From Acidobacteriota bacterium (GTDB taxonomy: Bacteria; Acidobacteriota; Terriglobia; UBA7540), in assembly GCA_003165615.1 (NCBI GenBank), contig PLWR01000737.1, forward strand, positions 1-47,783: a stretch of 47,783 nucleotides of DNA, read 5' to 3'. A program made the position numbers and the translations under genes. The number at the start of each line of letters is the position of its first letter. Position 1 is the stretch's first letter. The notes under the pieces are model-generated. The model saw nothing but the letters and a program-made list of their open reading frames with translations, was not told the origin of the DNA and made no database searches. Of this stretch, positions 35,181-43,711 are shown one piece after another.

Positions 35181-36263
35181 TCAAGCCTCGGTCACCAACT
35201 TCTCCGGGGTGAGCGAGCCCGGAGATGATAACCCAGCATCCCGAATTTTGTAAAGCAAAGAACGATAGCTGATGTTGAGCGCCCGGGCAGCCCGCTTGCG
35301 ATTCCAGTGATGGGCTTGCAGGGTTTTCAAAATGACCTTTCGCTCAATCTCAATCACCGCCCGTTGGGTGATTCTTTTCAATGAAATGGGGCCGTTGATG
35401 GGGATCTCTGGATCGAAAGTTGTGGGAGGAGGATGACTTACGACTAAATCCCGGCTGACTTCCTCCTCCGACCCCAGGATGACGTAGCGCTTGACCAGGT
35501 TTTCAAGCTGGCGGATGTTTCCCGGCCAATCGTAGGCCTTGAGCGCCTCCATCAGGCGGGAAGAAACGGGCTGGGGGGTGACTTTGAATGTATCGCCATG
35601 GGATTGAAGGAAGTAATCCACCAAATCCGGGATATCCTCACGCCGCTCGCGCAGGGGCGGCAGTTGCATGTCCAGAACGTTGATGCGGTAGTAGAGATCC
35701 AGGCGAAAAGTTCCCGCCTCAATTTCCTTGTCAAGCTGGCGGTTGGTGGCGCAAACCACCCGCACCTCGACGCGCTTGTCTTCCTGCGCCCCAATCCGTG
35801 AAAACTGGCCATCCTGAAGGAGTTGCAGAAGCTTCGCCTGCAAGCCCATGTCAAGCTCACTGATCTCGTCCAGGAACAGGGTGCCGCGATCGGCCAATTC
35901 GACCCGGCCGGGTTTGGCGCCATAGGCGCCGGTGAACGCGCCCCGCTCGTATCCGAAAAGCTCGCTTTCCAGCAGCGCGCTGGGAATGGCGGGGCAACAG
36001 ACTTTTACAAAGGGGCCGTCGCTCCAGGGAGCCTGGATGTGCAACAGTCTGGCCAGCACCTCCTTGCCTGTTCCGCTCTCCCCATGGATAAGAACGGGCA
36101 CGTTTGTCCCGGCCACCTTGCGAATCTTAAGGCGGATGATATCCATGGCCGGTGAGCGCCCGAAAACCACGGCGTCCGGGGGCGTGCTGGGGTCACCCAC
36201 CCTCGACACCCAGGGGCTTGAAATCGGAATGTCTTTGGCCACTTGTTGGCCGCTACGTTCCAC
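35181..36263 (-). CDS. Receiver-less sigma-54-dependent activator
   Basis: The 360-residue protein has Walker A G-E-S-G-T-G-K (61-67), intact G-A-F-T-G-A (108-113), Walker B T-L-F-L-D-E-I, sensor I V-C-A-T-N-R and a C-terminal Fis-type helix-turn-helix (N-R-K-R-A-A-R-A-L-N-I-S-Y-R-S-L-L-Y-K-I). About 40 residues precede the AAA+ domain, with no receiver or GAF domain, so activity may be set by expression or by a partner protein. Translation starts at GTG (36261-36263). A candidate sigma-54 promoter and enhancer site lie upstream, suggesting autoregulation. Confidence 0.92.
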   Translation of the reverse strand: MERSGQQVAKDIPISSPWVSRVGDPSTPPDAVVFGRSPAMDIIRLKIRKVAGTNVPVLIHGESGTGKEVLARLLHIQAPWSDGPFVKVCCPAIPSALLESELFGYERGAFTGAYGAKPGRVELADRGTLFLDEISELDMGLQAKLLQLLQDGQFSRIGAQEDKRVEVRVVCATNRQLDKEIEAGTFRLDLYYRINVLDMQLPPLRERREDIPDLVDYFLQSHGDTFKVTPQPVSSRLMEALKAYDWPGNIRQLENLVKRYVILGSEEEVSRDLVVSHPPPTTFDPEIPINGPISLKRITQRAVIEIERKVILKTLQAHHWNRKRAARALNISYRSLLYKIRDAGLSSPGSLTPEKLVTEA

Positions 36264-36325
36264 GATGCACTCTTCTTAAACAGGCTGATGAAACGGATGT
36301 CCTTCGCCTTGACAAGGCATAGAAA

Positions 36326-36341
36326 TGCACACGGAAGACCA
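36326..36341 (-). promoter_or_regulatory. Candidate sigma-54 promoter of the receiver-less activator
   Basis: Minus-strand TGGTCTTCCGTGTGCA has GG-N10-GC spacing and ends GTGCA. The predicted start near 36314 gives a leader of about 50 bases. The surrounding 275-base gap is AT-rich. Confidence 0.45.
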
Positions 36342-36496
36342 AATAAGTTCAAACCCTGAAATTTATCCGTAATTTGCCATAATATCTACAGGTTGTTTAA
36401 ATAAGTCATTATTTATCATAACGATACAATAAAGAACGAAAAATAGCCGGGGCGGAAAATAGACCCTACCCCATGACGTAATAGGCAGGAGATGTA

Positions 36497-36510
36497 TGCA
36501 AAAGATTGCA
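36497..36510. promoter_or_regulatory. TGCA-N6-TGCA enhancer site of the activator gene
   Basis: TGCAAAAGATTGCA is an exact match with a 5-bp inverted repeat (TGCAA/TTGCA), about 190 bp upstream of the predicted activator start and just past the stop of the response-regulator gene. Confidence 0.6.
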
Positions 36511-36538
36511 CACCTGTGGAGTAATTTTCCCTAGCCTG

Positions 36539-37960
36539 TCAGACGAGTCGCGTGCCGGCCCCGCGCTGCTCTTCCTCAAGTCCATACTCGCGAATTTTGT
36601 AGAGCAATGCCTTGTAGCTGATTTTCAGAAGACGCGAGGCAGCCTTGCGGTTCCAGTTCGTATGCACCAGGGCCTCGCCTATGGCCTTGATCTCCGCCTC
36701 ATCCTTGAGGTTGCGAACAATGGTTTTCAGATCGCCATTCCCAGACTTCGGCGGGGCTGGGGAAGGCGCGGAATTGCCTACATTTACACCCCGCCGGGTG
36801 CGGAGTTCCTGGATGGCCTGGGGTTCGTCTCCGAGGATCAAATAGCGCTTTACAAAATTCTCCAACTCGCGCAGGTTCCCCGGCCAGGAGTGCGCTAACG
36901 CGGCGTCCACCAGCGCCGGCGTAAGGGGAAGAGGGTCGCGCGTATACCGCACGGCAAATCGGGACATGAAGTGGCGGAGGAGCAGAGGGATTTCCTCCCG
37001 GCGTTCGCGCAGTGCCGGCAGGGTCACGCTGAAAGCATTCAGGCGATAGTAGAGGTCTTCGCGCAGTTTTTTGGACGCCAGGGACTGGGGAATGTCCACG
37101 TTGGTGGCGGCCAGAATGCGCACGTCCACCGTGATTACAGAACGGCCGCCCAGTCGGGTGAACTGATGGTCCTGCAAAACGTGGAGCAGCTTGGCTTGCA
37201 AAGCCGGCGACATCTCGCCAATCTCATCCAGAAGAATCGTCCCCTTATCGCAGAGCTCGAACCTGCCGGGCTTGGCCTTTACCGCCCCGGTAAATGCCCC
37301 GGCCTCGAAACCAAAGAGTTCGCTTTCCAGAAGATCGTTGGGAAGGGCGGCACAGTTGACCTTAAGAAAAGTTTGATGGGCTCGCGGGGACAACTTGTGA
37401 ATTAAGCGCGCCAGAACTTCTTTGCCCGTGCCGCTCTCGCCCAGCAGCAGCACCGGAACGTCAACCCCTGCGATCATGCCAATATGAGCGCGAATCTTGC
37501 GCATGGCCTCGCACGCGGTAAGAAAGTAGAGGTCTTCTCCCACCTCTTCCGCGGTCTCCAGCAGGACTTCTTCATCCAGCCCCCGGCCTGGACGCCCCAG
37601 GGCCCGCTTCATCACCGCCTCAAGATCTTCCTTTTGGAAGGGCTTGGGCAAGAAGTCCTGGGCCCCCAGCCGGATCGCCTTCACCACGGTCCCCGGATCG
37701 CTAACACAAGAAAGCATGACGACTTTGATCCCCGGCCGGATTTCGCTCATGCGTCCCAGGGTCTCGAGGCCGTCGAAACCGGGCATGGACACGTCCAGCA
37801 AAACAAGATCGGGTAGAGGCTCCTGCTGGATGCGCCGCACCGCCTCAAAACCACTGGAAGCCGTTTCCACCGTGTAGGACTCAACCTCCAGCAGCGTGCG
37901 CAGAAAGTTGACCATATGGGGTTCGTCATCAACCACGAGAATATTGGGGAAGGTCGCCAT
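36539..37960 (-). CDS. NtrC-family response regulator (receiver, AAA+, Fis)
   Basis: The 473-residue protein has a receiver domain with D11-D12, phospho-acceptor D56 (L-L-D-V-S-M-P-G) and K106; Walker A G-E-S-G-T-G-K (174-180); intact G-A-F-T-G-A (221-226); A-A-T-N at sensor I; and a Fis-type helix-turn-helix with [20 protein letters not shown]. It should activate sigma-54 promoters when phosphorylated, most likely by the kinase encoded 109 bases upstream on the same strand. By position it resembles the PrsR-type activators of PEP-CTERM systems. Confidence 0.94.
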   Translation of the reverse strand: MATFPNILVVDDEPHMVNFLRTLLEVESYTVETASSGFEAVRRIQQEPLPDLVLLDVSMPGFDGLETLGRMSEIRPGIKVVMLSCVSDPGTVVKAIRLGAQDFLPKPFQKEDLEAVMKRALGRPGRGLDEEVLLETAEEVGEDLYFLTACEAMRKIRAHIGMIAGVDVPVLLLGESGTGKEVLARLIHKLSPRAHQTFLKVNCAALPNDLLESELFGFEAGAFTGAVKAKPGRFELCDKGTILLDEIGEMSPALQAKLLHVLQDHQFTRLGGRSVITVDVRILAATNVDIPQSLASKKLREDLYYRLNAFSVTLPALRERREEIPLLLRHFMSRFAVRYTRDPLPLTPALVDAALAHSWPGNLRELENFVKRYLILGDEPQAIQELRTRRGVNVGNSAPSPAPPKSGNGDLKTIVRNLKDEAEIKAIGEALVHTNWNRKAASRLLKISYKALLYKIREYGLEEEQRGAGTRLV

Positions 37961-38069
37961 TAGGGTCCTTGCCTGACCGAACAGGAAGAGTTGAACAAAC
38001 GGTCAGGAATTCAAACTGATTCTTGAAACCCGGGGACAGGGAACTCGTCCGCGTCGCGAATGCCCGGGT

Positions 38070-39053
38070 TTAGGTTTGCCGAAGCGGCAATAAGAAACAG
38101 AACTTGCTTCCGACGCCCAGCTCGCTTTCCACCCAGATTTTTCCTTCGTGCATTTGAATGAGGCGCCGGGCAATAGCCAATCCCAATCCCGCACCCTGTG
38201 TCTGCGTCTGATCGCCAGGACTTCGGAAGAAATCTTCAAACACCTCTTGGTAGAACTCGGGGGCGATTCCCTTGCCGGTGTCAGCCACCGTAACCCGCGC
38301 GACCCTGGCTCCCACCGAACCACCGCTGCGCCGTTCCACCTCACAGGGCGTGGTCATGCGGCTGCGCCGCTCCCAGACATGCAGATCCGCGGTCAACCAG
38401 ACCGTGCCGCCCGGGGCAGTGAACTTGAGTGCGTTCTCCAGGAGGTTGGAGACTACTTGTTGCACCTTGTCGTAGTCGAAATTGAACTGTGGCATCTCCG
38501 GGTTGGCCCGGAAGTACAACGCCACTCCCTTGGCGGAGAACTTGTCCATCCAGTACCCCGACACTTCGGCTACACAGGCGCTCAAATCCCCCGACTCCAG
38601 CCTGAGCATGACCGACCGGTGGCCATTGGCGAGAGAGCTGTAGGCTAAGAATTCCCGCGCGAATTTCTGCAGTCGCGCGCAATTGGTGCGGGTTTCTTCC
38701 AGGATATTCTGCTGCCGCTTGGTAAGTGGCCCCACTTTTCGGCTGAGCAACATCTCCACGTAGCCGGAAACAATGGCCAGTGGATTCTTGATCTCGTGCG
38801 CCAAAGTCGCCAGCGCCAGCGTGCGCCGCTGGAGTTCCTCCTCCAGGCGCCCGCGACTCCCCAAGAGGTCCTGGTAAAGGGTGGGAAGAGAGGTGCCGGC
38901 CTCACCCGTTTTCGGCGCCGTTGACGCACTCGACTGGCGATCTTCTCTTTCTCTTCTTGCCACCAAGCCTTCTGACTTCTTGGAAGACTTCACACTGTCG
39001 CCATTTGAGTTGGGGATGGTCTGGACTTTCCCGGTTTGACGTAATTCTGCCAT
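38070..39053 (-). CDS. Soluble sensor histidine kinase
   Basis: The 327-residue protein has a basic, serine-rich N-terminus, a short coiled coil, a HisKA domain with the H-E-I-K-N-P phospho-acceptor His86, and a HATPase domain with N-L-L-E-N-A-L-K-F, D-T-G-K-G-I and G-A-G-L-G-L-A-I-A. There is no membrane helix and no recognisable sensor domain, unlike membrane-bound PrsK kinases. The signal must come from a partner or from the coiled-coil region. It precedes the response-regulator gene by 109 bases. An acidic/basic insert with R-R-S-R-M-T-T-P lies between the N and G1 boxes. Confidence 0.92.
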   Translation of the reverse strand: MAELRQTGKVQTIPNSNGDSVKSSKKSEGLVARREREDRQSSASTAPKTGEAGTSLPTLYQDLLGSRGRLEEELQRRTLALATLAHEIKNPLAIVSGYVEMLLSRKVGPLTKRQQNILEETRTNCARLQKFAREFLAYSSLANGHRSVMLRLESGDLSACVAEVSGYWMDKFSAKGVALYFRANPEMPQFNFDYDKVQQVVSNLLENALKFTAPGGTVWLTADLHVWERRSRMTTPCEVERRSGGSVGARVARVTVADTGKGIAPEFYQEVFEDFFRSPGDQTQTQGAGLGLAIARRLIQMHEGKIWVESELGVGSKFCFLLPLRQT

Positions 39054-39315
39054 GGCAGCAATCTCTGCTCAACCCTCGGAAAAAAACGAGTCAACTACCG
39101 TCCGGCAAGTTACGAAATTAACTAGAAAATACCATCCTTGGCCGGGTCGCGTCAAGGAAAAAGAACGCAAAATTCGGCCACTCTAGAGAAAAACATTGCA
39201 TCATTGGACTTTTTGTCTTCTTTCCTCCGAAAAGTAGGTTTTCCGTGACTATCATCAAACCACTTATGTATCTATGAGTTACGGAAATCGTAATCTTTTC
39301 GGGCTTGCTGTCATT

Positions 39316-39331
39316 TGGCCACTGGCTTGCT
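39316..39331 (+). promoter_or_regulatory. Candidate sigma-54 promoter of the PilZ gene
   Basis: TGGCCACTGGCTTGCT matches TGGCAC-N5-TTGCT at nearly every fixed position, with GG-N10-GC spacing. The predicted start near 39342 lies 14 bases before the GTG. I found no TGCA-N6-TGCA site upstream. The rest of the 302-base divergent region 39054-39355 is AT-rich with no gene. Confidence 0.5.
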
Positions 39332-39355
39332 GCATCCACTTCGTAAGGTATTAGG

Positions 39356-39694
39356 GTGGTTCTTCACTGGAGGTGTCTCATCGGGGCAGAACGAAGACAG
39401 TTCCAACGACTCCCGCTGGCGATCCCTCTGTTCTTACGAGGCAAGGACAAGGGCGGAAAGCAATTCCTGGATTTCACCCTGGCATTGGACATCAGTGCGG
39501 GTGGCGCCTTAGTGGCCACGAAAAGGATCCTCGCTCGCGCCTCATGGCTTTATCTCGAAGTGCCGACCGCCCCGATACCCATCCTCCCTGTTTCCCTCAA
39601 ACCCAAACGCGCCGTAACGGGCCGCGTGGTTAGGAGCACGGACAAGGATACTTATTATCTCTGTGCCGTGCGATTTGTTCACCCGTTGATTTAA
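39356..39694 (+). CDS. PilZ domain protein (c-di-GMP receptor)
   Basis: The 112-residue protein is a lone PilZ domain with the R-x-x-x-R motif at R14-R18 and the D-x-S-x-x-G motif at D45-S47-G50, both needed to bind cyclic di-GMP. The GTG start (39356-39358) follows AAGG. Such small receptors often control exopolysaccharide synthesis or motility. It is next to, and divergent from, the kinase operon of the EPS regulon. The candidate sigma-54 promoter suggests co-control. Confidence 0.85.
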   Translation: MVLHWRCLIGAERRQFQRLPLAIPLFLRGKDKGGKQFLDFTLALDISAGGALVATKRILARASWLYLEVPTAPIPILPVSLKPKRAVTGRVVRSTDKDTYYLCAVRFVHPLI

Positions 39695-39769
39695 CTCCTC
39701 CGGCAAATTTAAGTTGCTCATTATGGACCAGCTCTCTGCGCTTGCTTTCCCATAACCACGCCGTCCACC

Positions 39770-39798
39770 TTATCGATACACTTGCTTGCTGCTATAAT
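39770..39798 (+). promoter_or_regulatory. Possible sigma-70 promoter of the Hsp70-like gene
   Basis: A TATAAT box at 39793-39798 lies 28 bases before the ATG at 39827, with a weak TTATCG 17 bases upstream as the -35 element. Confidence 0.45.
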
Positions 39799-39826
39799 CA
39801 AACGTGCGTTCACCGTGAGGAAAAGC

Positions 39827-41449
39827 ATGAGGCTGGGAATAGACTTCGGCACAACTCGCATCATCGTGGCGTTCGTTGATCGGGGCAACTACCCCGTGGT
39901 GTCATTCGAAGCTCCGGACGGAGCGGCCCGCGAGTGGTTCCCTCCCCTGGTGGCTGTCAAAGACCAGAAGCGCGTCTATGGATGGGAGGCTTGGGCGGCG
40001 CAGGAAGAATCGGGCTGGACGGTGGTGCGGTCGCTCAAGCGGGCCTTGGAAGGGGCTGGCCCGGAAACGCTGGTTCAGATCTCCACCCAGACCATCCCCA
40101 TGCTGCAATTGCTCGGCGAGCTGTGTTCGGCCCTGCGCATTAATTTACTGGAGCATTCCAACTTGCCCAGCGTGGAAGCAGGCCTTCTTGAGGTGATGCT
40201 CGGGGTCCCGGCGAATGCCAACAGTAATCAGCGATTCTTGACGGCAGAGGCTTTCCGGCAGGCCGGTTTCCACGTCCTGGGGCTCTTGAACGAACCTTCC
40301 GCCGCGAGCATCGAGTTTGGCCACCGCGACCGCAGCTCACGGCCGAAGAAATCCAGGAGCCCAATCCTGGTGTACGACCTGGGAGGCGGAACCTTTGATG
40401 CCTCGCTGGTGGTGTTGGATGAGAGCGAACAGAGCGTCATCGCTTCGGAAGGCATCGGCTCACTGGGAGGAGACGACTTTGACGAAGTCCTGGCGGAGAT
40501 GGCGCTCGATTCCGCGGAGATCAGCGCCAGCGAGCGCGATAGCCTCTCGCAGGCAGAGATTTTTCGCCTGCACGAAGAGTGCCGTGCCCGGAAAGAAAGC
40601 CTGCACCCCAACACCCGGCATATCTCCGTTGACCTGGGAGTGGTGCGGGAAGGCTGGCCGGAGGTCTCCTTGCCGGTCGCGAACTTCTACGAGCGCAGTC
40701 AGATGCTGGTACAGGAAACCTTACACGCCACGGAAGACCTGCTGGAGGCACACGGATTTGGCCCGTCGGGGACTTCGGCCTCGGCTCAAGCGGGGGAGCA
40801 GAATCTGGAAGCTCTTTACGTCACCGGGGGCGGAAGCGAGCTGCCGATTGTGGCGCGCATGCTTCGCGAGGTGTTCGGCCGCCGGGTGAGACGCTCCGCC
40901 TACACCCGCTCCGCCACCGCCATCGGTTTGGCGATCCAGGCTGACGCGCAGGCAGGGTACGTCCTGCGCGACAGGTTCACCCGCCACTTCGGCGTGTGGC
41001 GGGAAGCTGACCAGGGCCGCGCTGTGGTATTTGACCCGCTATTCTCGAAGGGAACGCCGTTGCCGGCGCCCGGAGAGCCGCCGCTGGTGCAGTCGCGCCA
41101 GTACACTCCTGTCCACAACATCGGCCATTTCCGCTACCTCGAATGCAGTCATCTCACCGACGACGGACGCCCCGCCGGAGACATCACCGTTTGGGACGAT
41201 ATTCGCTTCGCCTTTGACCCGGCAATTCGCGACACCCCGGACCTGAGCCGCGTGCCCGTCGCGCACCTCGACCCGGGTCTTCAACCCCTGGCCGAGGAGA
41301 GCTATTCGTGTGACGCGGGCGGAACGCTGCAGGTGACCATCGCAAATTTGTCGGAAGGTTACAGCCGCTCGTATCGCGTGGGCTATTGGGCTTCGGTTGA
41401 GACACGTATTGTTCCGGGCCGCAAGCGGAAAAGCTCATCCCGCCGATAG
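39827..41449 (+). CDS. Hsp70-like (DnaK-type) ATPase without canonical substrate domain
   Basis: From ATG 39827, preceded by GAGGA, the protein is 540 residues. It has the actin/Hsp70 phosphate-1 loop G-I-D-F-G-T-T (4-10), phosphate-2 D-L-G-G-G-T-F-D (184-191) and the adenosine motif V-T-G-G-G-S-E-L-P near 330. After the ATPase domain (to about 385) the C-terminal part has beta-type sequence unlike DnaK, without its V-x-L-L-D-V-T-P linker or helical lid. Such shortened Hsp70 homologues are common in environmental bacteria and are of unknown function. A TTG 15 codons upstream overlaps the -10 box, so I reject it. Confidence 0.88.
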   Translation: MRLGIDFGTTRIIVAFVDRGNYPVVSFEAPDGAAREWFPPLVAVKDQKRVYGWEAWAAQEESGWTVVRSLKRALEGAGPETLVQISTQTIPMLQLLGELCSALRINLLEHSNLPSVEAGLLEVMLGVPANANSNQRFLTAEAFRQAGFHVLGLLNEPSAASIEFGHRDRSSRPKKSRSPILVYDLGGGTFDASLVVLDESEQSVIASEGIGSLGGDDFDEVLAEMALDSAEISASERDSLSQAEIFRLHEECRARKESLHPNTRHISVDLGVVREGWPEVSLPVANFYERSQMLVQETLHATEDLLEAHGFGPSGTSASAQAGEQNLEALYVTGGGSELPIVARMLREVFGRRVRRSAYTRSATAIGLAIQADAQAGYVLRDRFTRHFGVWREADQGRAVVFDPLFSKGTPLPAPGEPPLVQSRQYTPVHNIGHFRYLECSHLTDDGRPAGDITVWDDIRFAFDPAIRDTPDLSRVPVAHLDPGLQPLAEESYSCDAGGTLQVTIANLSEGYSRSYRVGYWASVETRIVPGRKRKSSSRR

Positions 41450-41493
41450 CAAGACCGGCATTTGTGGTAAACTTTTGCGTTATTGAAGGGAAA

Positions 41494-41568
41494 TGGTGGG
41501 CGATACAGGATTCGAACCTGTGACTTCTACCGTGTGAGGATAGCACTCTACCGCTGAGTTAATCGCCC
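41494..41568 (-). tRNA. tRNA-Val (CAC)
   Basis: The minus strand folds to a full cloverleaf: acceptor GGGCGAT/ATCGCCC with discriminator A and encoded CCA, D stem ACTC/GAGT, anticodon stem CTATC/GGTAG with loop CTCACAC giving anticodon CAC, and T stem ACAGG-TTCGAAT-CCTGT. It lies between the Hsp70-like gene and the MoxR gene. Confidence 0.95.
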
Positions 41569-41635
41569 GCGGCAATTAATGAAGATAACAGATTTTGGGC
41601 CCATGGTCTAGACACTCAGGGGCAGACTCTCGAGA

Positions 41636-42616
41636 ATGAACCGCATGGAAAAAGTGGAAGTGAACCATCACCTCGCCGTTGCTCCGGACCTTCTCAAGCG
41701 CGTGCAGCAATCCGTGCAAAGCGTCATCCGGGGCAAGAATGAAGTGATTCAGCTCACCCTGGTGGGACTGTTCGCGCGCGGTCACTTGCTGATTGAGGAC
41801 GTTCCCGGCGTGGGCAAGACCACCCTGGCCCATGCGCTGGCGCGCTCGTTCAATTGTACTTTCCAACGCTTGCAATTCACCTCTGACCTGCTGCCGTCCG
41901 ACGTGGTGGGCATCAGCGTATTCAGTCAAGCCACTCAGCGGTTTGAATTTCGCCAGGGCCCCATTTTCGCCAACATCGTCCTGGCCGATGAAATCAACCG
42001 CACCACACCCAAGACCCAAAGCGCGCTGCTGGAAGCCATGAACGAGAACCAGGTGACGGTGGACAATCGCACCTACCCGCTGCCTCGGCCCTTCATGGTG
42101 GTGGCAACCCAAAATCCCATTGAGCATCACGGCACCTACCCGCTGCCGGAGTCGCAGATGGATCGTTTCCTGATGCGGATTCGCGTCGGCTATCCCACCC
42201 TGGAAAGTGAAAAAGAAATTCTGCGGAATTTTGCCGACGCCGAGCCGCTGGCGAACATCGAGCCCGTCATGAACGCCGAGGAAGTGCTGGAGGTTCAGCA
42301 GGCAGTCCGCCGCGTGAAAGTCGACGAAGAGTTGATGAATTACACCCTGGCGATTGTGGAAAAGACGCGCCAGCATGAGTACCTCAGCCTGGGTGTCAGC
42401 CCACGCGGCTCGATGTCGCTGTACCGCGCCGCCCAGGCCATGGCCGTCATGGAAGGCCGCACCTACTGCATCCCCGATGACTTCAAACGCCTCGTGATCC
42501 CCGTTTTCTCCCACCGCTGCATCGTCAGCTCCCGCTACCTTTCCACCATGAAGAAATCAGACCAGTCGGAAGCTATCCTGCGCGAAATCGTGGATTCCAC
42601 GCCCGTCCCGCTATAG
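41636..42616 (+). CDS. MoxR-family AAA+ ATPase
   Basis: The 326-residue protein has Walker A G-V-G-K-T (58-62) in E-D-V-P-G-V-G-K-T-T, Walker B L-A-D-E-I-N-R (116-122), T-Q-N-P-I-E at sensor I and P-E-S-Q-M-D-R-F for the arginine finger. MoxR ATPases act as chaperones with DUF58/vWA partners encoded just downstream. Here the DUF58 gene follows, but an inserted cassette of about 1 kb separates them. GTG/ATG alternatives are close; I use ATG 41636. Confidence 0.95.
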   Translation: MNRMEKVEVNHHLAVAPDLLKRVQQSVQSVIRGKNEVIQLTLVGLFARGHLLIEDVPGVGKTTLAHALARSFNCTFQRLQFTSDLLPSDVVGISVFSQATQRFEFRQGPIFANIVLADEINRTTPKTQSALLEAMNENQVTVDNRTYPLPRPFMVVATQNPIEHHGTYPLPESQMDRFLMRIRVGYPTLESEKEILRNFADAEPLANIEPVMNAEEVLEVQQAVRRVKVDEELMNYTLAIVEKTRQHEYLSLGVSPRGSMSLYRAAQAMAVMEGRTYCIPDDFKRLVIPVFSHRCIVSSRYLSTMKKSDQSEAILREIVDSTPVPL

Positions 42617-42617
42617 A

Positions 42618-42656
42618 GAGCAGTAGGCAGAAGGCAGTAAGCAGTAGGCAGTAGGC
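42618..42656. repeat. Heptad-type tandem repeat, left side of cassette
   Basis: The segment is built from GCAGTAG and GCAGAAG/GCAGTAA-type units (GCAGTAGGCAGAAGGCAGTA and so on). A reverse-complement array lies at 43622-43690. Confidence 0.85.
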
Positions 42657-42791
42657 GGCCCGGGAAGGCGGTTGCCTCGCTAAAATCACCGCGCCCCGAG
42701 GCGGCGGTTCCCGTTCCGGGATAGGAAGTGGTAAGGTCATCACCAGCGATTATTCAGGAACATCCTAGGCGACCGGGGTGTCTATCTCTAT

Positions 42792-43355
42792 ATGGAAAGG
42801 CGACTCAGAATCACAATGTTATTGTTTGCAGTCGCTGTCATGGCCGTCGCTGCTATGGAGGTTCGTCATCGAGTAATTTTCGGGCATTTCTTCCCAATAG
42901 GTCTGCATGCTGACGTGAGTGTGGCCAAGGCCGACATTGGAATACCGGGAATCAGTAAGATTTACGAAGCCCACGTTACTAATTTCGGCGTCTTTCCGCG
43001 ACGAATCGAACGATGCGAATTCATAGACGACGCTTCCGCTCATGGCGTTAGCATTGGTTATCGCCTCCAACGATTGGACAAGTCAGCGGGTCGGTGGCAA
43101 ACGGTCTTGGATGCCGCTGTTGGGCACTGCCAACCTTACCCCCTTGGAATTGCGCAGGCACGTATGACTTCAAAGTTGCTCTGGCCAGGGCAAACCTTGT
43201 CTACAGGTGCTGAAGCCACCGGGGCAAGGGGAAAACTCAAAGGCGAGACAATGAGATTTATCGTCGTGGTGAACGGCCACGACCTCCCGACAACCAGCTT
43301 CACAATTGACGAGCAGGTTCAAGGAGCGGACGCAAGTTATCGAGTTAGGCACTGA
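42792..43355 (+). CDS. Unknown single-pass membrane protein in an inserted cassette
   Basis: The 187-residue protein has an N-terminal membrane anchor or signal (M-L-L-F-A-V-A-V-M-A-V-A-A) and a periplasmic domain of mostly beta sequence with V-T-N-F-G-V-F-P-R-R-I-E and L-L-W-P-G-Q-T-L motifs. It is not related to MoxR or DUF58 as far as I can see. Codon choice is less GC-rich at third positions than in its neighbours. It lies alone between inverted heptad repeats that split the MoxR-DUF58 pair. ATG at 42792 lacks a clear ribosome binding site. Confidence 0.65.
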   Translation: MERRLRITMLLFAVAVMAVAAMEVRHRVIFGHFFPIGLHADVSVAKADIGIPGISKIYEAHVTNFGVFPRRIERCEFIDDASAHGVSIGYRLQRLDKSAGRWQTVLDAAVGHCQPYPLGIAQARMTSKLLWPGQTLSTGAEATGARGKLKGETMRFIVVVNGHDLPTTSFTIDEQVQGADASYRVRH

Positions 43356-43621
43356 GACAATAACTGGCGTGAAATCCCCTTCGCACAAACAATATTGATT
43401 CAGGACAACGCCATACCGCCGAGAGTTTCGCTGAAGAAAGTAGGGCCGCAAATTCCAAGTGCTCCGACTTCGTCGTGTCGTCGGCATACCGGATCAGTAC
43501 GGTTGCCGCTGGCGGGCATGAGCGAACCCGACGGTCAGGACGGCTCGCCCGCCATTCAGATCGGCGCGATATCCGCCGTGGTGGTCGCGTGGGTCCCCGC
43601 AGTGTCTGGTAGTGGGGAAGA

Positions 43622-43690
43622 TTCTACTGCTTTCTGCCCACTGCTTGCTGCCTTCCACCTTCTGCCTACTGCTTACTACCTACTGCTTTT
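43622..43690. repeat. Heptad-type tandem repeat, right side of cassette (inverted)
   Basis: CTACTGC/CTTACTGC-type units, the reverse complement of the array at 42618-42656, lie just before the DUF58 gene. The bases between 43356 and 43621 contain no supported gene. Confidence 0.85.
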
Positions 43691-43711
43691 CTGAGTTACA
43701 ATCAACCCCAC

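Noticed and set aside
41702..41720. TGCA-N8-TGCA inside moxR
   Set aside because: The spacing is eight bases, not six, and it is inside a coding sequence.
41576..42514. 312-codon minus-strand frame opposite moxR
   Set aside because: Mirror frame of a well-conserved ATPase gene; its H- and Q-rich sequence is typical of antisense frames.
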